Under the pieces are notes generated by a model that did not search any database, had not been told where the DNA came from, and worked only from the letters and a program-made list of their open reading frames with translations. The translations under genes and the position numbers were made by a program. 64,000 nt of DNA from Filimonas zeae (GTDB lineage Bacteria > Bacteroidota > Bacteroidia > Chitinophagales > Chitinophagaceae): contig NZ_BMIB01000002.1 in assembly GCF_014641615.1 (NCBI RefSeq), positions 930,001 through 994,000 of the forward strand. Reading direction: 5' to 3'. Below, piece after piece: positions 26,167-33,890 of this stretch; the first letter of the stretch is position 1, and each line of letters begins with the position of its first letter.

Positions 26167-26910
26167 TCAGGTAGTTTGTTGTACAAAAGCATTAAATTCC
26201 GCCACTCCAATCATCTTTTTCGTCAGGTAACCTTCCGCATATTTAACCCCTATTCTTTTTCCCAGCATCAGCGCACGCGCCTTAACGGTTTCCAGAAAAT
26301 CGGGGGTAGAAATATAGGTTTGCGGCTCGTCGCTATCTGGCGCTGCAGAGGTATAAAACTGGGTGGTATATGCCTGTACTGCCTTGATTTTCTGGTCCAT
26401 ATAACCCGAAATATCAAATACAAAATCGGGTTTCAGGTAACGGTCCTGTATATAATGGAATACATAAGCGGGGCGCCAGGCTTCCTGTGGCACGCCATCC
26501 ACTTCTGTTTCAATTTTGCGTAAACCGGCTAAAAAAGCAGCTTCCTCTACCAGTTGCGAGCTGCGGCCGTGGTCGGGATGACGATCTTCCAGTGCATTAC
26601 AAAGCACTATATCGGGCTGGTATTTACGAATGGCGGCAATTACTTTACGGGTATTGGTTTCATCTATCTGAAAAAATCCATCGGCCATTTTCAGGTTTTC
26701 GCGGTAGCTTACGCCCATTATGCGGGCTGCATCTGCGGCTTCTGTTTTGCGGGTTTCTATGGTACCACGGGTACCCAGTTCGCCCTGTGTAAGGTCTACC
26801 ACCGCTACTTTCTTTCCCTGCGCTACCGAAGCTATAATAGTTCCACTGCATCCCAACTCTACATCATCCGGGTGCACGCCGAATGCCAGAATATCCACCT
26901 TTGTACTCAT
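26167..26910 (-). CDS. bshB1: Bacillithiol biosynthesis deacetylase BshB1
   Basis: Zinc deacetylase that removes acetate from N-acetylglucosaminyl-malate in bacillithiol synthesis. Starting at the ATG at 26910 gives 247 residues beginning MSTKVDILAFGVHPDDVE. The LmbE/PIG-L signature HPDD is at 13-16, with a further zinc or catalytic His in EDRHPDHGRSS, and TQGELGTRGT is specific to BshB1. The start to 26931 adds seven residues; both are possible. Bacillithiol is made by many Bacteroidota. BshA and BshC are not in the window. It follows the DUF4294 gene by 28 bases on the same strand. Confidence 0.94.
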   Translation of the reverse strand: MSTKVDILAFGVHPDDVELGCSGTIIASVAQGKKVAVVDLTQGELGTRGTIETRKTEAADAARIMGVSYRENLKMADGFFQIDETNTRKVIAAIRKYQPDIVLCNALEDRHPDHGRSSQLVEEAAFLAGLRKIETEVDGVPQEAWRPAYVFHYIQDRYLKPDFVFDISGYMDQKIKAVQAYTTQFYTSAAPDSDEPQTYISTPDFLETVKARALMLGKRIGVKYAEGYLTKKMIGVAEFNAFVQQTT

Positions 26911-26938
26911 CTTAACTAAATTAGGCTGCAAAAGTAGC

Positions 26939-27556
26939 TTATCTTCTTATACCATACATGCGTTCCACATCCAGCACAATAACCTCCATGGCGTGGTCTT
27001 TACCCTCAGGCTCATAGCTTTGCTTAAGGCTGGAGCCGAAGATTACAGCTACCGTCTGGTAAAATGCGGCAGTGAAGCTGCCTTTGTATTCATCTATAAT
27101 TTCGTAGCAGTTGTTGCCGGTTTGCCGGTTAATCAGCTTCATCAATACTTTGCCCTGATATACAGAGAGTTTGGTAAGCTTATCGGCAAATTCTTTCTTT
27201 AATTGCTTCTCGCGCGATCGTATGATTTCTTTTCGTTGCTTTTTATCCGTTACCCCTACCAGCCTGGAATTAATCTCGTTCATTACCCCCGAAGCAGCTC
27301 TGGCATACGGATAGGTAACATATACGGCATTGCGCAATCTTGTCCACTCTGCATGATATTTACGCCATTTGGCAGTAAGGTGGGTGTAAACGTAGTAAGG
27401 AGGAAGATAACCACAGGGAATAGTGTCTCCGTTGGCTTCAATACACGAACCTACCCGGATGGTGTCATTAGGTCCCTGGCCGTTCTGGGCTTTGGCACTT
27501 TCAGGCATGCCAGCCGCTCCGGCAATCAGTAATAATATTAATAAACGACCGAACAT
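26939..27556 (-). CDS. DUF4294 protein, exported
   Basis: Conserved Bacteroidota protein of unknown function, 205 residues, with a signal peptide (about 1-23, MFGRLLILLLIAGAAG then SAKAQ). The mature part has the family-typical CGYLPPYYVYT start, a basic helical middle (RKEIIRSREKQLKKEF) and the ending YGIRR. It is likely periplasmic. Next downstream is bshB1, probably in the same transcript; upstream is a divergent promoter region shared with the ureohydrolase. Confidence 0.88.
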   Translation of the reverse strand: MFGRLLILLLIAGAAGMPESAKAQNGQGPNDTIRVGSCIEANGDTIPCGYLPPYYVYTHLTAKWRKYHAEWTRLRNAVYVTYPYARAASGVMNEINSRLVGVTDKKQRKEIIRSREKQLKKEFADKLTKLSVYQGKVLMKLINRQTGNNCYEIIDEYKGSFTAAFYQTVAVIFGSSLKQSYEPEGKDHAMEVIVLDVERMYGIRR

Positions 27557-27877
27557 CTGTGAACAGGAATATGGTTATTTTTCGTCAGAGTAAATATAGA
27601 GCAATAGTATATATCATAATGACCAGGTACCGGAAAAATAACCTGGCGTTCTGTTATTGTTTTCTTAAAACCCGGTTTGCGGTTGCTTATTCTGCTAATT
27701 ATCAGGCATATCCGCCCATACTGTACAACTTCCCGGAATCTATACAAACCGTCGGTAAAAAACGCGCAACTCACCCAAAGCAAACAATTGTTTGTAGTAA
27801 TAAAACGTCAAAGTTTTTTTTAAGCTTTTGGTATTTGTTTTTTGGCCTACCTTGCACCCCGTTTGTAAAATTGCGAC
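27557..27877. promoter_or_regulatory. Divergent promoter region with 14-bp palindrome
   Basis: Separates the DUF4294 gene (minus) and the ureohydrolase gene (plus). CAAACAATTGTTTG at 27781-27794 is a perfect palindrome and a possible operator. For the plus gene, TTTG at 27827-27830 and TACCTTGC at 27848-27855 fit the -33 and -7 boxes (17-base spacer, one mismatch), predicting a leader of about 15-20 bases. No gene or RNA structure was found in the rest. Confidence 0.5.
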
Positions 27878-28927
27878 ATGGAAGATCTAGCGGGGTTTAA
27901 CCCCAACGTTGCAGGCAATCCGCACAATAATATATTTGGCCTTCCTTTTACAGAAGAAGATGCTGCATTAGTTCTTTTACCCGTACCATGGGAAGTTACC
28001 ATTAGTTGTTCTGCTGGCACCGCCCGCTGTGCCGATCATATTTTTAAAGCCAGTATGCATGTGGACATATTCGACCCGGATGTGCCCGATGCATGGAAGA
28101 AAGGCTTTTTTATGCGCGACATAAACCGGAAGGTATTGCTGAAAAGCGATTACCTGCGGAAAGAAGCTGAACTGTATCTGGACTACGTTTCGCGTGGCGA
28201 TGATGTAGACAAAAACAAGTTCATGTGCAAAAGCCTGAAAGAGATTAATGAAGGCAGCGAACTAATGAACAAGTGGGTGTACGATCAAACCCGCGAACTG
28301 CTTTCCCGTGATAAACTGGTTGGCTTAATTGGTGGCGACCACAGTACCGCACTCGGTTACTGGAAAGCCCAGGCCGAAAAACATGGCGATTTTGGTATTC
28401 TTCAGCTGGATGCGCACTGCGATCTGCGTCGTTGCTACTGCAGCTTCAACTACTCCCACTCTTCTGTTATGTACAATGCCCTTAACGAAATACCGGAACT
28501 GAAAAAGCTGGTACAACTGGGCGTTCGTGATTTTTGTGAAGAGGAATGGGATTACCTGAATAACAATAAAGACCGTGTAGTTACTTTCTTTGATCGCAGA
28601 ATTAAGGAAGACCTGTACGAAGGCAAACTGTGGCGCGATATTGCAGACGATATTGTAGCACAGCTGCCGCAGAAAGTTCATATCAGTTTTGATGTGGATG
28701 GTCTTGATCCCAAGCTCTGCCCCAACGCAGCAGCCCCGGTACACGGTGGTTACGAGCTGGAGCAGGTGCTTTATCTGTTTAAACGCATTATCCAAAGCGG
28801 CAGAACCCTTATCGGTTACGATCTGGTGGAAGTAGGCGTAGGAGAACAGAACACAGATGCCAATGTGGGTGCCCACATCATCTGGCGTTTAAACAATTTG
28901 TTAGTGAAAAGTAATCTGCTCAATTAA
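27878..28927 (+). CDS. Ureohydrolase of the arginase/agmatinase superfamily
   Basis: Dimanganese hydrolase of a guanidino or formimino substrate, 349 residues. All six metal ligands are present: H155 in GGDHS, D178, H180 and D182 in DAHCD, D272 and D274 in FDVDGLDP. The N-terminal half is divergent from classical agmatinase, with an unusual cysteine-rich stretch (SCSAGTARCADH at 43-54, CYCSF at 186-190). Agmatinase is plausible, with an agmatine deiminase route encoded 4 kb away, but arginase and formimidoylglutamase are not excluded. Its stop overlaps the start of the next gene by one base (TAATG). Confidence 0.88.
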   Translation: MEDLAGFNPNVAGNPHNNIFGLPFTEEDAALVLLPVPWEVTISCSAGTARCADHIFKASMHVDIFDPDVPDAWKKGFFMRDINRKVLLKSDYLRKEAELYLDYVSRGDDVDKNKFMCKSLKEINEGSELMNKWVYDQTRELLSRDKLVGLIGGDHSTALGYWKAQAEKHGDFGILQLDAHCDLRRCYCSFNYSHSSVMYNALNEIPELKKLVQLGVRDFCEEEWDYLNNNKDRVVTFFDRRIKEDLYEGKLWRDIADDIVAQLPQKVHISFDVDGLDPKLCPNAAAPVHGGYELEQVLYLFKRIIQSGRTLIGYDLVEVGVGEQNTDANVGAHIIWRLNNLLVKSNLLN

Positions 28928-29484
28928 TGTCTCAGTCCGCTTTTGTTTTCACGCTGCCGCAAAAGCGCCTGCGTACTTATAATGTTATTGCCGATCTGAT
29001 GCTGCTTTTTTCCGTGGCAGAGTTTGCTATGATTATTTATCATTACCCGCAAACCACCCCGGTAATGGTATACAGCATATTAATAGCCGGCATTATCAGT
29101 TTCCGCGTTTACAGCCAGATAAAGAAGAGAAAAGCACACACACTTCCTGCCGTGGCTCCGGCCTTTGGCATGGCTGCTGCCGGCTGGTTATATCCGGGTT
29201 TGGGTAATGTTTTTGTAGCCCTGCTATACGTAGCAGCCGGTTTACTGGAAAAAAAAGCCAAAACACCCCAGCAGATCAGTTTTACTACTAACAACATCAG
29301 CATTACCGGTTTTCCGGAAAAAAAGCTGGAATGGGCCACCTTTTCTAATGTAGTGTTGAAGGATAACCTGCTTACACTCGATTACCGGAACAACAAACTC
29401 TTTCAGGCCGAAATTCCTTACAACGTATCAGCGGAAGAAGAAAGCCGTTTTAACGCTTTTGCAGCCGCACAACTGGGCCGGTAA
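28927..29484 (+). CDS. Membrane protein of unknown function, PH-like tail
   Basis: I do not recognise a named family. It has 185 residues, with hydrophobic segments at about 22-38, 45-60 and 75-105, then a soluble tail (about 112-185) that alternates like a small beta domain (ISFTTNNISITGF, WATFSNVVLKDNLLTLDYRN), resembling the PH-like domains found after membrane helices in many bacterial proteins. The start codon shares its A with the ureohydrolase stop, so the two are translationally coupled and may work together, for example with the tail as a membrane docking module. This is inference. Confidence 0.75.
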   Translation: MSQSAFVFTLPQKRLRTYNVIADLMLLFSVAEFAMIIYHYPQTTPVMVYSILIAGIISFRVYSQIKKRKAHTLPAVAPAFGMAAAGWLYPGLGNVFVALLYVAAGLLEKKAKTPQQISFTTNNISITGFPEKKLEWATFSNVVLKDNLLTLDYRNNKLFQAEIPYNVSAEEESRFNAFAAAQLGR

Positions 29485-29579
29485 TACGGCCATTACACCT
29501 TATACAGATTGCCCTGCGAAGGGCGCTAACGCGGTTAAAAGGGATTTTTTTACGACCTTTGCCGCTTCAATTGCAGATA

Positions 29580-30872
29580 ATGACTGAATCACCGTACATA
29601 TTGTACTCCGATGGGTTGGGGAATATTTTTGAAGACACGAGCCTGTACGCTACCGGCCGTTCCGGCTGGGATGTATATCCTGTGCCTGCAGAAGAGTGGA
29701 TAGAGCTGCCTGAAGGAGGAAATTTATACGAACTTCCTGGTCGCCGTGGAGTAGGTATTGATGTAAAAACCGGCGAAATGCGCCTGTGCGAAAAAGGATG
29801 GGCCGTGGCTGCCTTTATACCGCCTGCGCACACCGGCCTGTACATGGCTTCCTACGAAACCCTGCCCGATGCACCTACCCTGCCATTGTTCTGTTATACC
29901 GCTGCCGCATGGCATAACGATAAATTTTATGTAACCGCTGTACGCATTGAGCGCGATATACGCCAGGAGTGTGCAGGTTATGATGACGGGCTTATACAGG
30001 AAGGCACTAAAAACCTGCTGGAAGCTTATCCGCATAACAGGCTCATCAAACACCTGATGGAAACCTGTTGCCAGACGTACCACTGCCCTGCTGCCCGCAA
30101 TTTTGCACTCGGCCGCTGGGAATGTCCGGTTCCGGCTTCACCGGCTTGTAATGCCAACTGTATCGGTTGTATCTCCTTTCAGCCGGAAGAAGAGTCTATT
30201 GTTTCCACGCAGGACCGCCTCACGTTCAAACCCAGTGCAGAAGAAATTGTAGAGTTTACCGTTCCGCACCTGGAAACCGCCCCCTTCCCTATCGTTAGCT
30301 TTGGGCAAGGTTGCGAGGGCGAACCACTGCTGATGTGGCAAACCATCCGTGAGTCTATTATAGAAATCCGCAAACACACCAGCAAGGGCAGCATTAACAT
30401 CAACACCAATGGTTCTAACCCACAGGCAGTAAAAGCCCTGTGCGAAGTAGGGCTGAACAGCATACGCGTAAGCACTAACTCTGCCCGCAAACATATTTAC
30501 ACGCCTTATTACCGCCCTAACAACTACGAGTTTGAAGACATTGTAGAAAGCCTGAAAGTGGTACGCAGTTTTGGCGGCTGGGCCAGCATTAACTACTTCG
30601 TATTTCCGGGTATGACGGATAGTGTGGAGGAGTATGAAGCCCTGCGTAAGCTGATTATAGATACCGACCTTACCATGATTCAGTGGCGAAATTTTAACAT
30701 TGACCCTGATTGGTATCTGGGCCAGATAAACGTGGCAGAAACCGGTGAGTGTATGGGTGTTAAGCAAATGATGGATCTGATACACGAAGAGTTTCCCAAA
30801 GTAAGGTTCGGCTACTTTAACCCGCCTATTGAGCGTATTAAAGGCAATTACGAGCTTGATTTTGCCCATTAA
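29580..30872 (+). CDS. Radical SAM protein with long N-terminal domain, substrate unknown
   Basis: The iron-sulfur site is C190, C194 and C197 (SPACNANCIGC), the CxxxCxxC radical SAM motif; the glycine-rich SAM-binding strand is SFGQGCEGEPLL. The N-terminal 185 residues form a separate domain I cannot name, with a CCQTYHC cluster at 163-169. Downstream segments NTNGSNPQAV, IRVSTNSA and YFVFPGMTDSVEE follow a normal radical SAM barrel. 430 residues from the ATG at 29580; the open frame from 29559 adds seven. A near-consensus GACCTTTG lies about 20 bases upstream. There is no RiPP precursor or carrier gene next door, so peptide, tRNA or cofactor modification all remain possible. Confidence 0.88.
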   Translation: MTESPYILYSDGLGNIFEDTSLYATGRSGWDVYPVPAEEWIELPEGGNLYELPGRRGVGIDVKTGEMRLCEKGWAVAAFIPPAHTGLYMASYETLPDAPTLPLFCYTAAAWHNDKFYVTAVRIERDIRQECAGYDDGLIQEGTKNLLEAYPHNRLIKHLMETCCQTYHCPAARNFALGRWECPVPASPACNANCIGCISFQPEEESIVSTQDRLTFKPSAEEIVEFTVPHLETAPFPIVSFGQGCEGEPLLMWQTIRESIIEIRKHTSKGSININTNGSNPQAVKALCEVGLNSIRVSTNSARKHIYTPYYRPNNYEFEDIVESLKVVRSFGGWASINYFVFPGMTDSVEEYEALRKLIIDTDLTMIQWRNFNIDPDWYLGQINVAETGECMGVKQMMDLIHEEFPKVRFGYFNPPIERIKGNYELDFAH

Positions 30873-30899
30873 TTATAATCTGTTTAGTAACCGGCAATC

Positions 30900-31676
30900 A
30901 TGTTAACAACCCTTTTGTTATTATGTACGGCTGCTTTTATAGCAGGTTTTATAGATGCTATTGTAGGTGGTGGCGGGCTTATACAAACGCCCGCCACCCT
31001 TATTATACTACCACACTACCCTGTAGCAACGCTGCTGGGCACTACCAAAATTCCTTCTTTTGCCGGCACCAGTCTGGCTGCCTGGCAATACTCCAAACGC
31101 GTACAATTGAACTACCGGCTACTGGCGGCCGTAGCTTCTGTAGCTTTTCTGGCGGCGCTTACCGGTTCTAAAATGGCCAGTATGCTCAGCAACCAGGTGT
31201 TAAAACCGGTAATGCTGGTGTTACTGATACTGGTAGGCATTTACACCTACAGCAATAAAAAATTCGGGTTACAGGAGCATAGTGAAAAAATGCCGGCCAA
31301 CGCCATAGCGTATGGTGCCCTGTTTGGTTTAATTATCGGCTTTTATGATGGCTTCATCGGACCCGGCACCGGCAGCTTTCTCATCCTTATTTTCATCAGT
31401 GTACTGGGGCAGGATTTTCTTCATGCCAGCGCCCACGCTAAAATGGTAAACCTGGCCACCAACCTGGCTTCTATTCTGTATTTCAGCAGTACAGGTCATA
31501 TTCTGTATCAGTACGCCATTCCTATGGCTGTGTGCAACCTTACCGGCTCTTTCTTTGGCACCAGGCTGGCCCTGTTAAAAGGCAACCGTTTTATACGTAT
31601 TTTCTTTCTGTTGGTGGTAACAGGCACCATTATCCGCTTTGGGTGGGATGTGTATAAGCTGTACCGGCAGCCTTAG
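30900..31676 (+). CDS. TauE/SafE-family sulfite/sulfoacetate exporter-like permease
   Basis: Inner-membrane anion transporter of 258 residues with about eight predicted helices. The N-terminal AAFIAGFIDAIVGGGGLIQT and the internal repeat GLIIGFYDGFIGPGTGSFL are the two family motifs (formerly DUF81). Members export sulfite, sulfoacetate or other organosulfur anions, but most are uncharacterised. It follows the radical SAM gene by 27 bases on the same strand, so co-transcription is likely. Confidence 0.92.
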   Translation: MLTTLLLLCTAAFIAGFIDAIVGGGGLIQTPATLIILPHYPVATLLGTTKIPSFAGTSLAAWQYSKRVQLNYRLLAAVASVAFLAALTGSKMASMLSNQVLKPVMLVLLILVGIYTYSNKKFGLQEHSEKMPANAIAYGALFGLIIGFYDGFIGPGTGSFLILIFISVLGQDFLHASAHAKMVNLATNLASILYFSSTGHILYQYAIPMAVCNLTGSFFGTRLALLKGNRFIRIFFLLVVTGTIIRFGWDVYKLYRQP

Positions 31677-31688
31677 TGCAATAAATGC

Positions 31689-31696
31689 TATATTTG
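31689..31696 (+). promoter_or_regulatory. Bacteroidota -7 element before the TonB-like gene
   Basis: TATATTTG matches TAnnTTTG exactly, 22 bases before the ATG at 31719. No clear -33 TTTG box. It would give the TonB-like/folC pair its own promoter. Confidence 0.5.
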
Positions 31697-31718
31697 TTTT
31701 GCATCAATTTACCGTTGT

Positions 31719-32597
31719 ATGGATACAAACTTTGAATCGCAAAAGAATCTGAAAGCACTGGGTATTACAGTAGCCATATGCGCCTTGCTGGCTGCCCTGC
31801 TGTTTCTGGTAAGCTGGACCCTTCCACAGGTACAGCAACCCCAGGTAGAGGAAGGCATTGAAGTAAATCTGGGTAACAGCGATGAAGGCCTGGGCGATGT
31901 AGCGCCTGAAGTGCCCGGCGATCCGGCAGAAGAAGCCAGCGCGCCGGTTAATCCCCCTGCTCCTTCCACTCCCACAGAAGCAGTTCCGGAAGAGACGAAA
32001 GTAACCGAAGATAACGACGACCCCAATGCTACGGCTGTAAACACCCCGGTAAAACCGAGCGAAAAGCCAAAGCCTAAACATACTGAAACCGTAAAAGCTA
32101 CCAAACCCAAAGAACCTAAGGCAACTGTTCAAACACCTCCCAAACCCGCCAAACCCAAAGCAGTATACGGTGGTGGCAGCAAAACAGGTACAGGTGGTAA
32201 CGGTGCAGACAGCTACAATGGCGTGCGCAATCAGGGTATAGCAGGCGGCAATGGCGATCAGGGCAAACCCAATGGCAACCCCAATTCCGATAGCTATACC
32301 GGTAACGGCGGAACCGGCAAAAGCGGCTTTACGGTACGCAGTGGACTCACCGGCAGAAGATCGCTTAACAAAGTATCTTTTGAAGATGACTTTAACGAGA
32401 ATGCGAAGGTAGCAGTAGATATTACGGTAGACGCTGCCGGTAAAGTTATCGCTGCCCGTGTTAACCCCAAAGGCACCACTACCACCAACAGCAATATCAG
32501 AAGCATTGCCCAGCGCAAGGCATTGCAGATAAAATTTTCAGCAGGCACAGAAGAACAGACAGGAACTATTGTATTCGACTTTAAATTGAAAGGCTAA
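31719..32597 (+). CDS. TonB-like energy-transducing protein
   Basis: 292 residues with the TonB plan: short cytoplasmic start, one membrane helix (about 13-35, LGITVAICALLAALLFLVSW), a long acidic then Pro/Lys-rich periplasmic spacer (about 40-150, with PVKPSEKPKPKHTE and PKPAKPKA), a Gly/Asn-rich linker (155-205), and a C-terminal TonB_C-like alpha/beta domain (VDITVDAAGKVIAARVNPKG ... GTIVFDFKLKG). Such proteins usually follow exbB and exbD; here neither is adjacent, and folC begins directly after the stop. It may energise outer-membrane receptors such as SusC. Confidence 0.85.
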   Translation: MDTNFESQKNLKALGITVAICALLAALLFLVSWTLPQVQQPQVEEGIEVNLGNSDEGLGDVAPEVPGDPAEEASAPVNPPAPSTPTEAVPEETKVTEDNDDPNATAVNTPVKPSEKPKPKHTETVKATKPKEPKATVQTPPKPAKPKAVYGGGSKTGTGGNGADSYNGVRNQGIAGGNGDQGKPNGNPNSDSYTGNGGTGKSGFTVRSGLTGRRSLNKVSFEDDFNENAKVAVDITVDAAGKVIAARVNPKGTTTTNSNIRSIAQRKALQIKFSAGTEEQTGTIVFDFKLKG

Positions 32598-33887
32598 GTG
32601 AATTATCAGGAAACATTGGATTATCTGTTTCATAAGCTACCTATGTTCAGCCATATGGGGGCTGCGGCGTTAAAAGCAGATTTAACTAATACTATAGCAC
32701 TATGTGAGGCATTGGGTAACCCCCAACAGCAATTTGCCACCGTACATATTGCCGGTACAAACGGTAAAGGTTCTGTTAGCCACATGCTGGCTGCGGTGTT
32801 GCAGGAAGCCGGTTATAAAACAGGCCTCTACACCTCACCCCATTTGAAAGATTTCCGGGAACGTATTAAAGTAAACGGACAGCTATGCAGTGAGCAGTTT
32901 GTAATTGACTTTACCCAAAAGATACAGCCGGAGATAGAAAGGCTGGAACCTTCTTTTTTTGAAATTACCGTAGCAATGGCTTTTGAGTGGTTTCATCAGC
33001 AAAAGGTGGATATAGCTATAATAGAAACAGGACTGGGCGGCCGTTTAGACAGTACCAATGTAATACTGCCCAAACTCAGTATTATTACCAATATCGGTTA
33101 CGATCATATGCATTTGCTCGGCAATACCTTACCACAGATTGCCAGTGAAAAAGCAGGCATTATTAAACCCGGGGTACCCGCTATTATAGGCGAAGCCCTG
33201 CCAGAAACCACACCCGTATTTGAAGCAGCAGCCAGCCAGAAACAGGCTACCCTTTTATGGGCGCAGCAGTTGAATACAGTTACAGACTGGCATTACCAAC
33301 ATCACCACTTACAGGTAACTACCGAACATAAAACTTCCGGAGAAAGAACTACCTATACGCTGGATTTACCGGGCATTTATCAGCGTAAAAACATACTCAG
33401 TGTACTGGCAGCCATTGAGCAATTGCGCCTGCAAGGCTACACTATTCCTGAAGCCAAAGTAGCACACGCTTTACAGCATGTAAAAAAGCTTACCGGCCTG
33501 CACGGCCGTTGGGAGCTGATTCAGCAAAACCCGGCTGTTATTATGGATGTATGCCACAACGAAGATGGCATTCGCCAGATGGTGCAGCAGCTGGAATTAG
33601 CTACTTATAATGAGTTGCACCTGATAATAGGCATGGTAAAAGACAAGGATGTTGATAAAGTACTTACCCTTTTACCAAAAACCGCGCATTATTACTTTAG
33701 CCAGGCACAACTGCCGCGGGCGCTTCCGGCAAATGAACTGGCAGAAAAGGCAGCTGCCCACGGGTTGCAGGGGCATACCTACCCCGATGTAAATGCTGCT
33801 CTGGCACAGGCAAAACAAAAGGCCCATGAAAAGGACCTTATTCTTGTTTGTGGTAGTGTGTTTCTGGTGGGCGAAGTAGTGGTGTAG
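32598..33887 (+). CDS. folC: Bifunctional folylpolyglutamate/dihydrofolate synthase
   Basis: ATP-dependent ligase adding glutamate to dihydropteroate and folates; Mur ligase superfamily. 429 residues starting at a GTG placed immediately after the TAA of the preceding gene. The start MNYQETLDYLFHKLPMFSHM is typical of Bacteroidota FolC. The P-loop GTNGKGSVSHML is at about 52-63, followed by TSPHLKDFRERI and the GLGGRLDSTN motif; the C-terminal domain is DVCHNEDGIRQM. Convergent with glgB three bases away. Confidence 0.94.
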   Translation: MNYQETLDYLFHKLPMFSHMGAAALKADLTNTIALCEALGNPQQQFATVHIAGTNGKGSVSHMLAAVLQEAGYKTGLYTSPHLKDFRERIKVNGQLCSEQFVIDFTQKIQPEIERLEPSFFEITVAMAFEWFHQQKVDIAIIETGLGGRLDSTNVILPKLSIITNIGYDHMHLLGNTLPQIASEKAGIIKPGVPAIIGEALPETTPVFEAAASQKQATLLWAQQLNTVTDWHYQHHHLQVTTEHKTSGERTTYTLDLPGIYQRKNILSVLAAIEQLRLQGYTIPEAKVAHALQHVKKLTGLHGRWELIQQNPAVIMDVCHNEDGIRQMVQQLELATYNELHLIIGMVKDKDVDKVLTLLPKTAHYYFSQAQLPRALPANELAEKAAAHGLQGHTYPDVNAALAQAKQKAHEKDLILVCGSVFLVGEVVV

Positions 33888-33890
33888 GCC

